A DNA stretch of 64,000 nucleotides from Aneurinibacillus soli (GTDB lineage Bacteria; Bacillota; Bacilli; Aneurinibacillales; Aneurinibacillaceae): contig NZ_AP017312.1 in the NCBI RefSeq assembly GCF_002355375.1, positions 1,567,001 to 1,631,000 of the forward strand, written 5' to 3'. Within the stretch, counting starts at the first letter, position 1. The number at the start of each line of letters is the position of its first letter. Below, piece after piece: positions 9,471 to 16,159 of this stretch. The position numbers and the translations under genes were made by a program. Below the pieces are notes generated by a model that was not told where the DNA came from, did not search any database, and was given only the letters and a program-made list of their open reading frames with translations.

Positions 9471-10316
9471 ATGAGAGCAGATTTACATTCGCATACAACG
9501 GCGTCAGATGGAACATTTACACCACGCCAGGTAGTCGAGCGGGCAAAAGCAAAAGGGCTTGCCGTACTTTCCATTACCGATCATGATACGGTGGCGGGGC
9601 TTTCGGAAGCGCAGGCAGCCGGGATGGAGCACGGGATTGAGATTGTGCCGGGAATTGAGATCAGTTCCATTTATAAGGGTCGTGATGTGCATGTGCTTGG
9701 CTATTATATGAATATAGCAGACGAAGTATTTCTTGCCCGGCTCACAGAGCTGCGCGATGTGCGCCAGTTGCGCAATAAGATGATCATAGCCCGGCTTGCG
9801 GAGCTTAACATTCACATTACGCTTGCAGAAGTTGCGGCGCGCAAAAAAGAAACAGTCGGCAATGTTGGTCGCCCCCATATTGCAGAAGTTCTCATCGAGA
9901 AAGGAATTGTTTCTTCTATGGAAGAAGCATTCACCCGTTACTTGGGCAGTACGGGAGCTGCGTATGTCAATCCGCCGCGCATCACACCGGAGGAAGCGAT
10001 TGATCTCATTCATGCGGCAGGAGGCGTGGCCGTGCTTGCGCATCCGGGTCTGTACAAAAATCCTGAACTTGTCCGCACGCTTATTGTGCATGGGCTTGAT
10101 GGCATTGAAGTATATCATCCGGATAATAACACGGAGGATGAGGTGCTGTATAGCGCACTAGCAGATGAAGCGGGGATTAGTAAAACGTCCGGCTCTGATT
10201 TTCACGGTATGCGGAGCGGTGTCGTGTTTCATGCTGATCTTGGGGACAGATCCGCTCCCCTTACTACTGTACAGGAACTACGGCAGCGTGCTGAAAAGCG
10301 TCAGGCTGCCGTATAG
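9471..10316 (+). CDS. PHP-domain phosphoesterase (YciV/TrpH-like)
   Basis: A 281-residue metal-dependent phosphoesterase. Metal-binding motifs are DLHSHTTASDG (residues 4-14), ITDHDT, GIEIS, AHPG and the C-terminal GSDFHG. Relatives hydrolyse 3',5'-nucleoside bisphosphates or trim short 5' RNA ends; which applies here cannot be told from sequence. The ATG at 9471 is chosen because GAGGTG lies 6 bases upstream and the family motif starts at residue 4; a longer in-frame start at 9396 lies inside the fabI terminator. Confidence 0.9.
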   Translation: MRADLHSHTTASDGTFTPRQVVERAKAKGLAVLSITDHDTVAGLSEAQAAGMEHGIEIVPGIEISSIYKGRDVHVLGYYMNIADEVFLARLTELRDVRQLRNKMIIARLAELNIHITLAEVAARKKETVGNVGRPHIAEVLIEKGIVSSMEEAFTRYLGSTGAAYVNPPRITPEEAIDLIHAAGGVAVLAHPGLYKNPELVRTLIVHGLDGIEVYHPDNNTEDEVLYSALADEAGISKTSGSDFHGMRSGVVFHADLGDRSAPLTTVQELRQRAEKRQAAV

Positions 10317-10386
10317 CTCTATTTATATTTTTGTATAGCATCTCTCTTTTCTGCACACGTTATAAAGTAGGAAAGGAGATGAAAGA

Positions 10387-10566
10387 ATGGGAATTGTGTA
10401 TAGCGTTATTTTATCATTCATTGCACTTCTTCTATTATTTGGAGCAAGCTATCTGCTGGCGGTACTTATGAATAAAGCGGTGGCAAGTACAGAATGGCAA
10501 ACAGCTCACGAATCAGCTCATACAGGAGTTGAGAGTCTGGAGAAGGAGCAGAAAGATCGGTGTTAG
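10387..10566 (+). CDS. 59-residue small membrane protein
   Basis: ATG at 10387 follows GAAAGGAGATG. One transmembrane helix (about residues 5-28, VILSFIALLLLFGASYLLAV) is followed by a charged tail ending KEQKDRC. I do not recognise the family. The stop codon lies in the loop of an intrinsic terminator, so it is a self-contained gene and probably real. Confidence 0.7.
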   Translation: MGIVYSVILSFIALLLLFGASYLLAVLMNKAVASTEWQTAHESAHTGVESLEKEQKDRC

Positions 10567-10581
10567 TGCCGATCTTTTTTT
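10553..10581 (+). terminator. Terminator after the 59-residue membrane gene
   Basis: AAGATCGG (10553-10560) pairs with CCGATCTT (10569-10576); the loop contains the stop codon, and T7 follows. Confidence 0.9.
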
Positions 10582-10718
10582 GTGCCCGTTTTCTACTTTT
10601 TGCATGTAAATAAAGGGAATCATGTCATCGTTTTCTATTGAATATGATATGATAAATAGTACGAGTAAGTTTGCGAGTACTTGTCATCGTGGCGCATAGT
10701 GGGAAGGGGATAAACAGG

Positions 10719-11273
10719 ATGAAGAGACAAATACACAGCAGAGAAGTAAAAGCGGCGGCTTTGCAGCGGCTCGCTGAACGTGGCGTAACCGTAGAGGATA
10801 TCGCCGAAGTGGTCTACTTGATGCAGGCGCCGTACAATGTAGGTCTTAAAATACAGGCATGTATTGAAAGCGTTCACGCCGTTCTAGAAAAGCGGGAAAT
10901 TCAGCACGCGATTCTTGTTGGGACTGAACTTGATATTATGGCTGAGAAGAATATGTTATCTGAGCCGTTGCAATCTATCATTGCAGCGGATGAAGGGTTG
11001 TTTGGTTGTGATGAAACGCTTGCTCTCGGTTCCGTGCTTGGATATGGGAGTATTGCAGTGACGACATTCGGGCATCTTGATAAGCAAAAAATCGGCATTA
11101 TTAAGCGTTTGGATACGAAGCGAGGAGGAGGAATCCATACATTCCTTGATGACCTCGTAGCAAGCATTGCAGCATCCGCATCAGGCCGGATGGCACATCG
11201 TCTGCGTGATGAACAGGAGCGAGAAGAAGAGCGCCAGTCCGAGCTGCAGGCTAATGATGAGCAGGTTGGATGA
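10719..11273 (+). CDS. pgpA: Phosphatidylglycerophosphatase A family protein (YutG-like)
   Basis: Similar to PgpA/YutG, which converts phosphatidylglycerol phosphate to phosphatidylglycerol. The core GYGSIAVTTFGHLDKQKIGIIKRLD region (about residues 108-132) and the Asp/Glu-rich active-site segments fit the family, and like YutG it lacks the membrane helices of E. coli PgpA. The start at 10719 is preceded by GAAGGGGA with 8-base spacing; an in-frame start at 10671 has no site. The C-terminal 30 residues are very Glu/Arg-rich. The gene ends at its own terminator. Confidence 0.82.
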   Translation: MKRQIHSREVKAAALQRLAERGVTVEDIAEVVYLMQAPYNVGLKIQACIESVHAVLEKREIQHAILVGTELDIMAEKNMLSEPLQSIIAADEGLFGCDETLALGSVLGYGSIAVTTFGHLDKQKIGIIKRLDTKRGGGIHTFLDDLVASIAASASGRMAHRLRDEQEREEERQSELQANDEQVG

Positions 11274-11284
11274 ATACACATAAG

Positions 11285-11311
11285 ACGTCCGGGGATACCG
11301 GGCGTTTTTTT
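11285..11311 (+). terminator. Terminator after pgpA
   Basis: ACGTCCGG (11285-11292) pairs with CCGGGCGT (11298-11305), one G-U pair, followed by T7. Confidence 0.88.
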
Positions 11312-11414
11312 GAGTTTTTATATAATCGTAACGTGTGGACTGGCTTTGAAACTGGCTTACGGATAAGCCCGCCGTGCATATACTACTGTGAAGCATACAT
11401 AAGGAGGCGGTACT

Positions 11415-11570
11415 GTGAACGAAGGAGTGGTTCAACAAGTCTTGTTCGTCGGAGCATCTGTGGTGATGGACGTATGGAATTACCATCTTGCCTGGCGTAT
11501 CTCGATTGATTTGCCGCATGATCCCCCGTTTATCCCACCGGTAGATCCTCCTGAAGACCGGGTAGCTTAG
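11415..11570 (+). CDS. 51-residue hypothetical protein
   Basis: GTG start at 11415 with a full AAGGAGG at 11401-11407, seven bases away. The product (MNEGVVQQVLFVGASVVMDV...) has a moderately hydrophobic first half and a proline-rich acidic tail (DLPHDPPFIPPVDPPEDR). No family recognised. The strong ribosome-binding site is the main reason to believe it. Confidence 0.55.
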   Translation: MNEGVVQQVLFVGASVVMDVWNYHLAWRISIDLPHDPPFIPPVDPPEDRVA

Positions 11571-11634
11571 CGAAACAAAGCAGCCTTTTGTACGTATAAC
11601 TGTGTAGGATGATAGAACGGAGAAGAGGGAAATA

Positions 11635-12264
11635 ATGAAAGCGAAAGCGCTCATACTACTTGCATTGCTGTGTATGTCCAGTGTGGCTACAGCAGCTTCA
11701 GGAGGGGAATATCTCGGAAAATACCCCATAGTGGATGTGAAATGGAACGGGACAGCATTTGGCCTGGATGGTCAACCGCCTGCTATTGATTTGGAGGGTG
11801 TAACGATGGCTCCACTCGCTGAACTGGCGAAAAAGACGGGGGCCTTTCTTTCCAAAGATAAGGAAGACGGGACGATCAATGTCGTAAAACCGAATGTGAA
11901 TATGATTGTGGCAGCGGGAATTCAGGAAGCCGGAGATAAAGAATACAGCATTCGTTCTCCTTTTATGGCGGTAGCGACAGGTAGCAAAGCGTCATTTGAT
12001 GTGTTTGCTGATATTGATAATGCGCCCCCAGACAGCGTGCTCGTTTTCAAAATCGTGGTTCGTGATCCTTCTGGAGCGGAGCAGTACGTCAGTTATCCGC
12101 AGAACTATTCGACAGCCCGGAATGGAACGGCTTTTCTGTATACGCATAATGTAAAAGGGATGGACTTTCGGCAGGCTGGAGATTATCGGGTACAATTGAT
12201 TATGAAGCGGGATTCAGATGAAGAGTACATGATAGTTGGAGAGAATCTCATACATGCCCAATAG
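11635..12264 (+). CDS. Secreted protein with copper-amine-oxidase-type stalk domain
   Basis: A signal peptide (KAKALILLALLCMSSVATAAS) is followed by a stalk-like segment (about residues 35-85; VKWNGTAFGLDGQPPAIDLEGVTMAPLAELAKKTGA), which in Bacillales surface proteins pairs repeats of this kind into a rigid stalk. The C-terminal half resembles an immunoglobulin-like beta domain. Probably exported and cell-wall associated; the specific role is unknown. GAAGAGG precedes the ATG. Confidence 0.75.
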   Translation: MKAKALILLALLCMSSVATAASGGEYLGKYPIVDVKWNGTAFGLDGQPPAIDLEGVTMAPLAELAKKTGAFLSKDKEDGTINVVKPNVNMIVAAGIQEAGDKEYSIRSPFMAVATGSKASFDVFADIDNAPPDSVLVFKIVVRDPSGAEQYVSYPQNYSTARNGTAFLYTHNVKGMDFRQAGDYRVQLIMKRDSDEEYMIVGENLIHAQ

Positions 12265-12379
12265 TCTTTTGCCTGTCCTTGTATTTCTATTCCATGTAAA
12301 CGATGGTATAATAATAGCTACTATCGTTAGGAATTTTTAGCAGTGTCTACTTTATTATAGAAAGGAAAGAGAGCAGCGG

Positions 12380-12760
12380 ATGAAAGCGAAGCCTAAGAGG
12401 CGTGCGTCCAGTACAGATATGGATGGTCCGAGTCTACGTGTCGCATGGAAAGATACACAATCGCTTGTAGCAGTATGGGATGTAGGAGAACAGCAGAGGA
12501 AGGCTATTGAGGAATGGTTTACGATTCCAGTGGGAGAGTTGCCATTCGTGCTTCGGCTGTACGATATTACGGACAGAATGATCAAGAATGATGGACTGGA
12601 TACGTACGTTGATTTCGATATCAATTTCCAGTGCGCGAATTGGCTTTTGTACGGGGTTGAGTCTCAGCGCAAGTATTGTGTGGAACTGGGAGTGCGCATG
12701 ATTGACGGTCGGTATTATTCGCTGAAACGATCCGATCAGATCCTTCCCTATGTAGGGTAG
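12380..12760 (+). CDS. DUF4912 domain protein
   Basis: 126 residues. The segment VAVWDVGEQQRKAIEEW...LPFVLRLYDITDRM matches the DUF4912 pattern, in which a WxV motif is followed by LRLYDVT. No catalytic residues are apparent; function unknown. A TATAAT at 12307-12312 with a poor -35 may serve as promoter. The gene ends with a clear terminator. Confidence 0.72.
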   Translation: MKAKPKRRASSTDMDGPSLRVAWKDTQSLVAVWDVGEQQRKAIEEWFTIPVGELPFVLRLYDITDRMIKNDGLDTYVDFDINFQCANWLLYGVESQRKYCVELGVRMIDGRYYSLKRSDQILPYVG

Positions 12761-12776
12761 TAAGGTTTGGAAAAGG

Positions 12777-12802
12777 GAGCAGCTCTGTCTGCTCTTTTTT
12801 TT
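12777..12802 (+). terminator. Terminator after the DUF4912 gene
   Basis: GAGCAG (12777-12782) pairs with CTGCTC (12789-12794), followed by T8. Confidence 0.88.
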
Positions 12803-12842
12803 ATATTACATTATAGAGAAAGAAAAAGGCTGGGGGATATTG

Positions 12843-13328
12843 ATGAACCACGAACAAAGGGCCAAAGAAGCACTTATGGGTGCGATCACTGTGCAAGAGT
12901 TGGCAGATTATTTACAGACTGAAGGGTATAAGGCGGTACAGGCTGTAATTTTTTATTTGGAAAAGGAGCTTAGAGCTGCTGTAGATGAAGCAGGACTTGC
13001 GGCCTGGGAGGAGGCATTCGAGCGGGCATACGCCGCTGTGCCCACTCCGGGTCAGTACAGTCCATCCTGGCATGATATTTGGGACGAGCTTAGGGCTGTA
13101 CAGCAGGGGAAAACAAAAGTATTGGCACGAGTGGCACCAGAGGAGCGCACAGGTGTGTGGCAGGTAACCTTTGATAATCCGTATTCTACAGAGGGAGTGG
13201 TCTGTCATCCTGGACTTTCCCTTGCAGATGCTGCGTATTTGTATGCTGGATATCGGTATAACTTGAAGAAAAATGAACACGTATGCTTGCAGAAAGTACA
13301 GACATACGCAGATGAGGCAGGAGAATAG
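12843..13328 (+). CDS. Hypothetical protein, 161 residues
   Basis: Soluble, acidic and mostly helical at the N-terminus (residues 1-75), then a predicted beta-rich C-terminal half (GVWQVTFDNPYSTEG...). No family recognised. The ATG at 12843 sits 4 bases after GGGGGA; a TTG at 12840 is closer still. It converges on the DUF1885 gene, and the two share a long bidirectional hairpin. Confidence 0.65.
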   Translation: MNHEQRAKEALMGAITVQELADYLQTEGYKAVQAVIFYLEKELRAAVDEAGLAAWEEAFERAYAAVPTPGQYSPSWHDIWDELRAVQQGKTKVLARVAPEERTGVWQVTFDNPYSTEGVVCHPGLSLADAAYLYAGYRYNLKKNEHVCLQKVQTYADEAGE

Positions 13329-13330
13329 CA

Positions 13331-13379
13331 CAACTAAAACAGCTGTATGGGTCAATGGCCCATACAGCTGTTTTAGTTG
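13331..13379. terminator. Bidirectional terminator, 21-bp perfect stem
   Basis: Bases 13331-13351 are perfectly complementary to 13359-13379 with a 7-base loop. The stem contains AAAA/TTTT near its base but no long T run follows on either side. It sits between two convergent genes and ends 3 bases before the DUF1885 stop. Confidence 0.85.
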
Positions 13380-13381
13380 GA

Positions 13382-13861
13382 TTATTTACGCGGATTGAAA
13401 TACATAACACGATTGTTAAACAGATGCAACTCGGCTTTGTATTCGCTTGCAAGGTAGCGACATAGCTCATTAGCCTTACCTTTATCTCCATGTGTAGATT
13501 GTTCGGTAAGTGTGATCTGTATGTATGACTGCTCTTTTGGAACGGTACGTGTGCGCGTTTGGCCTTCATGATCTGGATCTGCTTCTGTGACGGTCTGCTC
13601 AATTGTACGTGTTCCTACTCCGATCAGGATGTAGCGGTACAGAGTCTCATCGATTCCTTTAAGATAAAACCATTGCCCCTGCCCTTCCGGTTTTTCCTGA
13701 ATGGTATATGGGAAGGCAAACTGGCCATACGCCCAGTCCAGCTGCGTTCCTGTTTTTTTGAGGATGGTTGTATACTGGTCTAGCTTCTGCTTCACATCAT
13801 CTACAGAGGCCTGTGCGACCGTAGAACCTTCCACAAATGTGATATAAGCGCTTCTGCTCAC
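13382..13861 (-). CDS. DUF1885 family protein
   Basis: 159 residues beginning SRSAYITFVEGSTVAQASVDDVK, which fits the DUF1885 family of Bacillales (small alpha/beta proteins of unknown role). The start is GTG with GGGAG about 10 bases upstream on the minus strand. No signal peptide or membrane segment. It stands alone, divergent from the MarR-type regulator. Confidence 0.6.
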   Translation of the reverse strand: MSRSAYITFVEGSTVAQASVDDVKQKLDQYTTILKKTGTQLDWAYGQFAFPYTIQEKPEGQGQWFYLKGIDETLYRYILIGVGTRTIEQTVTEADPDHEGQTRTRTVPKEQSYIQITLTEQSTHGDKGKANELCRYLASEYKAELHLFNNRVMYFNPRK

Positions 13862-13976
13862 AGTTTCTCACTCCCACTTGGATTTTTCGTCCATCTAACG
13901 TTGAGTTTAGCATTGGAGGGATACTTTGGCAACTGATCTTCCTCCGAAAAAATGGGGATAATCAAGAATTAAGTTG

Positions 13977-14014
13977 TTGACTAAATTTTTAGAAAAATGT
14001 ACTATTATATAGTA
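13977..14014 (+). promoter_or_regulatory. Promoter and palindrome before the MarR-type gene
   Basis: TTGACT (13977-13982), 17-base spacer, TACTAT (14000-14005). The -10 box is the left arm of TACTAT-TAT-ATAGTA (14000-14014), an inverted repeat placed where a MarR-type repressor would block RNA polymerase. Autorepression is inference. Confidence 0.6.
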
Positions 14015-14069
14015 GATAAAATAATTAGAATATAGGAATATTTATTGGAGGGGGAAGGAGAGGCGTATC

Positions 14070-14597
14070 ATGGATAACAAAGAAAGTCACAGTCAGCATG
14101 ACTTGCATCAAGTTTTGAACACGCTGCGCGCGATCGCAGTTGTAAATAAGGACGATTGGGAGGCAGCAGCCCGGAAGTTGGGGCTTGACTCAGCTGTTCA
14201 GCTGAATATTCTGTCAATTGTATATTCTTATGAAGGGGTGCGCGTTACGCAGATTGCGGATTGGACGTTCTGGCACCCTTCATCTGTTGTCATTCATGTA
14301 AAGAAGATGATGGAGAAGGGACTTGTAACGATTGGGAAGAGCGATAAGGATGGTCGAGTTGTTAATGTGTTTTTGACCGACCGTGGCCGAGAAATTGTGG
14401 AACTCAATGAAGGGCAGGCACCAGACGTATTTCGGATTACGAATGCGCTTGCGAGTCTGGAGCTTCGTTATGGACGCAATGTATCGGCTCTTTTCTATGA
14501 GTGCCTTGATTTTCTTGCAGAGGAACTGCATGGACCAGAAAAGATTTACTGGCTACGGGACAGTGAGAAGAACAACCGTAGCATAGCTGCGACATAA
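14070..14597 (+). CDS. MarR family transcriptional regulator (Hpr/ScoC-like)
   Basis: 175 residues with a winged helix: recognition region VTQIADWTFWHPSSVVIHVKKM (about 62-83) and wing KSDKDGRVVNVFLTDRGREI. The WHPSSV element recalls the helix of Hpr (ScoC), the protease and sporulation repressor of Bacillus, but overall length and the rest differ, so a general MarR call is safer. GGAGGGGGAAGGAG precedes the ATG. It has its own promoter and terminator. Confidence 0.8.
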   Translation: MDNKESHSQHDLHQVLNTLRAIAVVNKDDWEAAARKLGLDSAVQLNILSIVYSYEGVRVTQIADWTFWHPSSVVIHVKKMMEKGLVTIGKSDKDGRVVNVFLTDRGREIVELNEGQAPDVFRITNALASLELRYGRNVSALFYECLDFLAEELHGPEKIYWLRDSEKNNRSIAAT

Positions 14598-14646
14598 CCG
14601 ATATGAAACATATTGCAGTTGCTCACTTATATAAAGAGAAATAAAG

Positions 14647-14679
14647 AAAACCGCCTTCGTAATGGAATGGCGGTTTTTT
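14647..14679 (+). terminator. Terminator after the MarR-type gene
   Basis: AAAACCGCC (14647-14655) pairs with GGCGGTTTT (14669-14677), with T6 in all. Confidence 0.9.
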
Positions 14680-14790
14680 ATAATGAAAGCGCTTAAAAAT
14701 AGGTAATTTGAAATATTTCGTTATATGGTCCCTTTATGATAAGATAAACGAAAGAAGTTAATCCATAGTGGACAAGGAGGTTTCAAAAAC

Positions 14791-15084
14791 ATGTTCGAAA
14801 GATTGTACAGTACATCAGAATCAACGAAAGTAAACTTTGTTGGCTTCGTATCCGAGAATGCCCGTTATGATTTTGGCATTGTTTACACGAACCAGTTTTT
14901 TGGAAAACCTCTGGTCATCTGCATGCAGACAGGACGTTCCTCCCTTATGTGCGCGGAAGATGCGCAAAACCTTGACGTTCTGAAAAGAAAATTTGCCATT
15001 TCTACTGAGGATGAGGCACGTGAACTGGCTGTCTTCTTAGAAAGCCAGCTGCCGCATACCGATCATGCCATGACGCAATATTAA
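14791..15084 (+). CDS. DUF3055 family protein
   Basis: 97 residues; the segment VNFVGFVSENARYDFGIVYT followed by FFGKPLVICMQTGRSSLM is highly characteristic of DUF3055 proteins of Bacillales, a small soluble family without known function. ACAAGGAGG lies about 10 bases before the ATG. Monocistronic, closed by a long terminator hairpin. Confidence 0.85.
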   Translation: MFERLYSTSESTKVNFVGFVSENARYDFGIVYTNQFFGKPLVICMQTGRSSLMCAEDAQNLDVLKRKFAISTEDEARELAVFLESQLPHTDHAMTQY

Positions 15085-15120
15085 CGTTTCGTACAATGCT
15101 ATACACTATATCGTACGTAC

Positions 15121-15170
15121 AGAAGCTGTCTTACAGTCGTTGCATATGACGATTGAGACAGCTTCTTTTT
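15121..15170 (+). terminator. Terminator after the DUF3055 gene
   Basis: AGAAGCTGTCT (15121-15131) pairs perfectly with AGACAGCTTCT (15156-15166), with a further inner AGTCGT/ACGATT stem, and T5. Confidence 0.9.
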
Positions 15171-15217
15171 GCGTTGAGCATGGCTAAGCATCATGTAAAA
15201 AAGGGCTAAAATACCGG

Positions 15218-15246
15218 TTGACGACATTAGTATGTCATATTATAGT
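15218..15246 (+). promoter_or_regulatory. SR1 promoter with CcpN-type site
   Basis: TTGACG (15218-15223), 17-base spacer, TATAGT (15241-15246). Between the boxes, TATGTCATATT (15231-15241) fits the CcpN consensus TRTGHYATAYW at every position. In B. subtilis CcpN represses sr1 under glycolytic conditions, so the same control is a strong inference here. Confidence 0.8.
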
Positions 15247-15252
15247 AATGAT

Positions 15253-15474
15253 ATAACATATTGAGCGCGAATAAGCGAGGAGGAACCGGCTGTGGGAACA
15301 ATTATTTGCCAGCATTGTGACACAATCATTGAGCATTATGAAACGGAGAAAGTAGAAGTATTGTATGCAAATACATGCGACTGCTCTTCCTGTGGTGAAC
15401 AGAAATAGTATGACACAATAGAAAAGGAGGCTGTCTCAAAAGCCAGAACATGGCGAACGGGACGGCCCTTTTTT
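15253..15474 (+). ncRNA. sr1: Dual-function regulatory RNA SR1
   Basis: Transcript predicted from about 15253 (7 bases after the -10 box) to the T run at 15469-15474, about 220 nt, close to the 205 nt of B. subtilis SR1. It encodes the SR1P peptide and lies near speA, the same neighbourhood as in B. subtilis (between pdhD and speA). In B. subtilis the RNA base-pairs with ahrC mRNA and blocks its translation; whether pairing is kept with the ahrC at 3.4 kb was not tested. The terminator hairpin (15429-15437 with 15459-15467) belongs to the left end of the adjoining repeat element. Confidence 0.78.
15292..15408 (+). CDS. sr1P: GapA-binding peptide SR1P
   Basis: 38 residues beginning MGTIICQHCDTIIEHYETEK with a second cysteine cluster (CDCSSCGEQK) at the end. 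MGTIxCQxC, the EK-V-LY segment and paired C-x2-C motifs are the SR1P pattern. The B. subtilis peptide binds glyceraldehyde-3-phosphate dehydrogenase GapA and promotes its interaction with RNase J1. GTG start at 15292 with GCGAGGAGG about 8 bases upstream. Confidence 0.88.
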   Translation: MGTIICQHCDTIIEHYETEKVEVLYANTCDCSSCGEQK

Positions 15475-16151
15475 GTAGAATCGACAACGCTTGGTGGTGA
15501 GGGAGTGGGAGAAGGGAGGAACCGTTCGCTTGAGTACGCTTGCAGGGAAGCGGCGGCTGTCCGCTCCGTGAGCCCGGCGAACTGGCCCGCAAAGAAAGCC
15601 AATGATGTTGATTCACCGAAGGATTGCGGGCAAAGGCTCGTTCACCGTTCTCGCTCCGCTGAGTAGACGCGTACAGGCGCTTTCTTATTCCTCCCTTCTC
15701 CCACTCCCTGCACAACGTTTCGGTTTACAAAAAACACGCGACGCCAGAACGGATTTGCTCGGGTCGCCACTGGTTTTTTGGAAGTCTGATTCCTTTGTTT
15801 TTTACCTACATAGCAAAGCTCAGCCTCTTGATTATACTTGAAGAGCTTCGTCCAAACTGTGTCAGGAGCGGGATCGGGCGGGGAAACGGAACGCCTGTAC
15901 ACGACTCCCCAGCGGAAGGGGGCTGGCGAATGGGCTTTTGCCCACAATGCTTCTGTGCAAATACATCATGGTCCTCTTTTGTGGGCGAGTTCGTCTGGCA
16001 CCTGGAGCGGACAGCCCTCACTCCTTAGCGAGCGTACCGAAGTGACGAGGCACCGCCCGATCCCGCTCCTCCACCACACTTTGGAGAAAACCTACACTAA
16101 GAAAAAAGAGGCCGTCTCAGTCGCCGTGTTACAGCTTTTGAGACAGCCTCC
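15426..16151. repeat. Palindromic repeat element, copy 1 (full length)
   Basis: A 726-bp non-coding element between convergent SR1 and speA, bounded by near-identical inverted ends GGAGGCTGTCTCAAAAGC (15426-15443) and its complement (16134-16151); similarity of the ends runs inward about 45 bp. It holds two hairpin modules in inverted orientation. Module 1: bases 15501-15521 pair perfectly with 15688-15708 (21 bp), inner stem 15585-15592 with 15624-15631. Module 2: 15864-15881 with 16053-16070 (18 bp), inner stem 15940-15947 with 15979-15986. Module 2 is a diverged reverse complement of module 1 (for example CTGTCCGCTCC at 15557 and its complement at 16004). No transposase. The short ORFs inside are not credible genes. 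Confidence 0.88.
16102..16150 (-). terminator. speA terminator formed by the right end of the repeat
   Basis: On the minus strand, GAGGCTGTCTCA (16150-16139) pairs with TGAGACGGCCTC (16119-16108) with one G-U pair, followed by T6 (16107-16102). It begins 10 bases past the speA stop codon. Confidence 0.85.
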
Positions 16152-16159
16152 CCATCGAA

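Noticed and set aside
15426-16151. Complete insertion sequence
   Set aside because: The inverted ends resemble those of some transposons, but there is no transposase gene and no clear target-site duplication. A non-autonomous element remains possible and is discussed as a finding.
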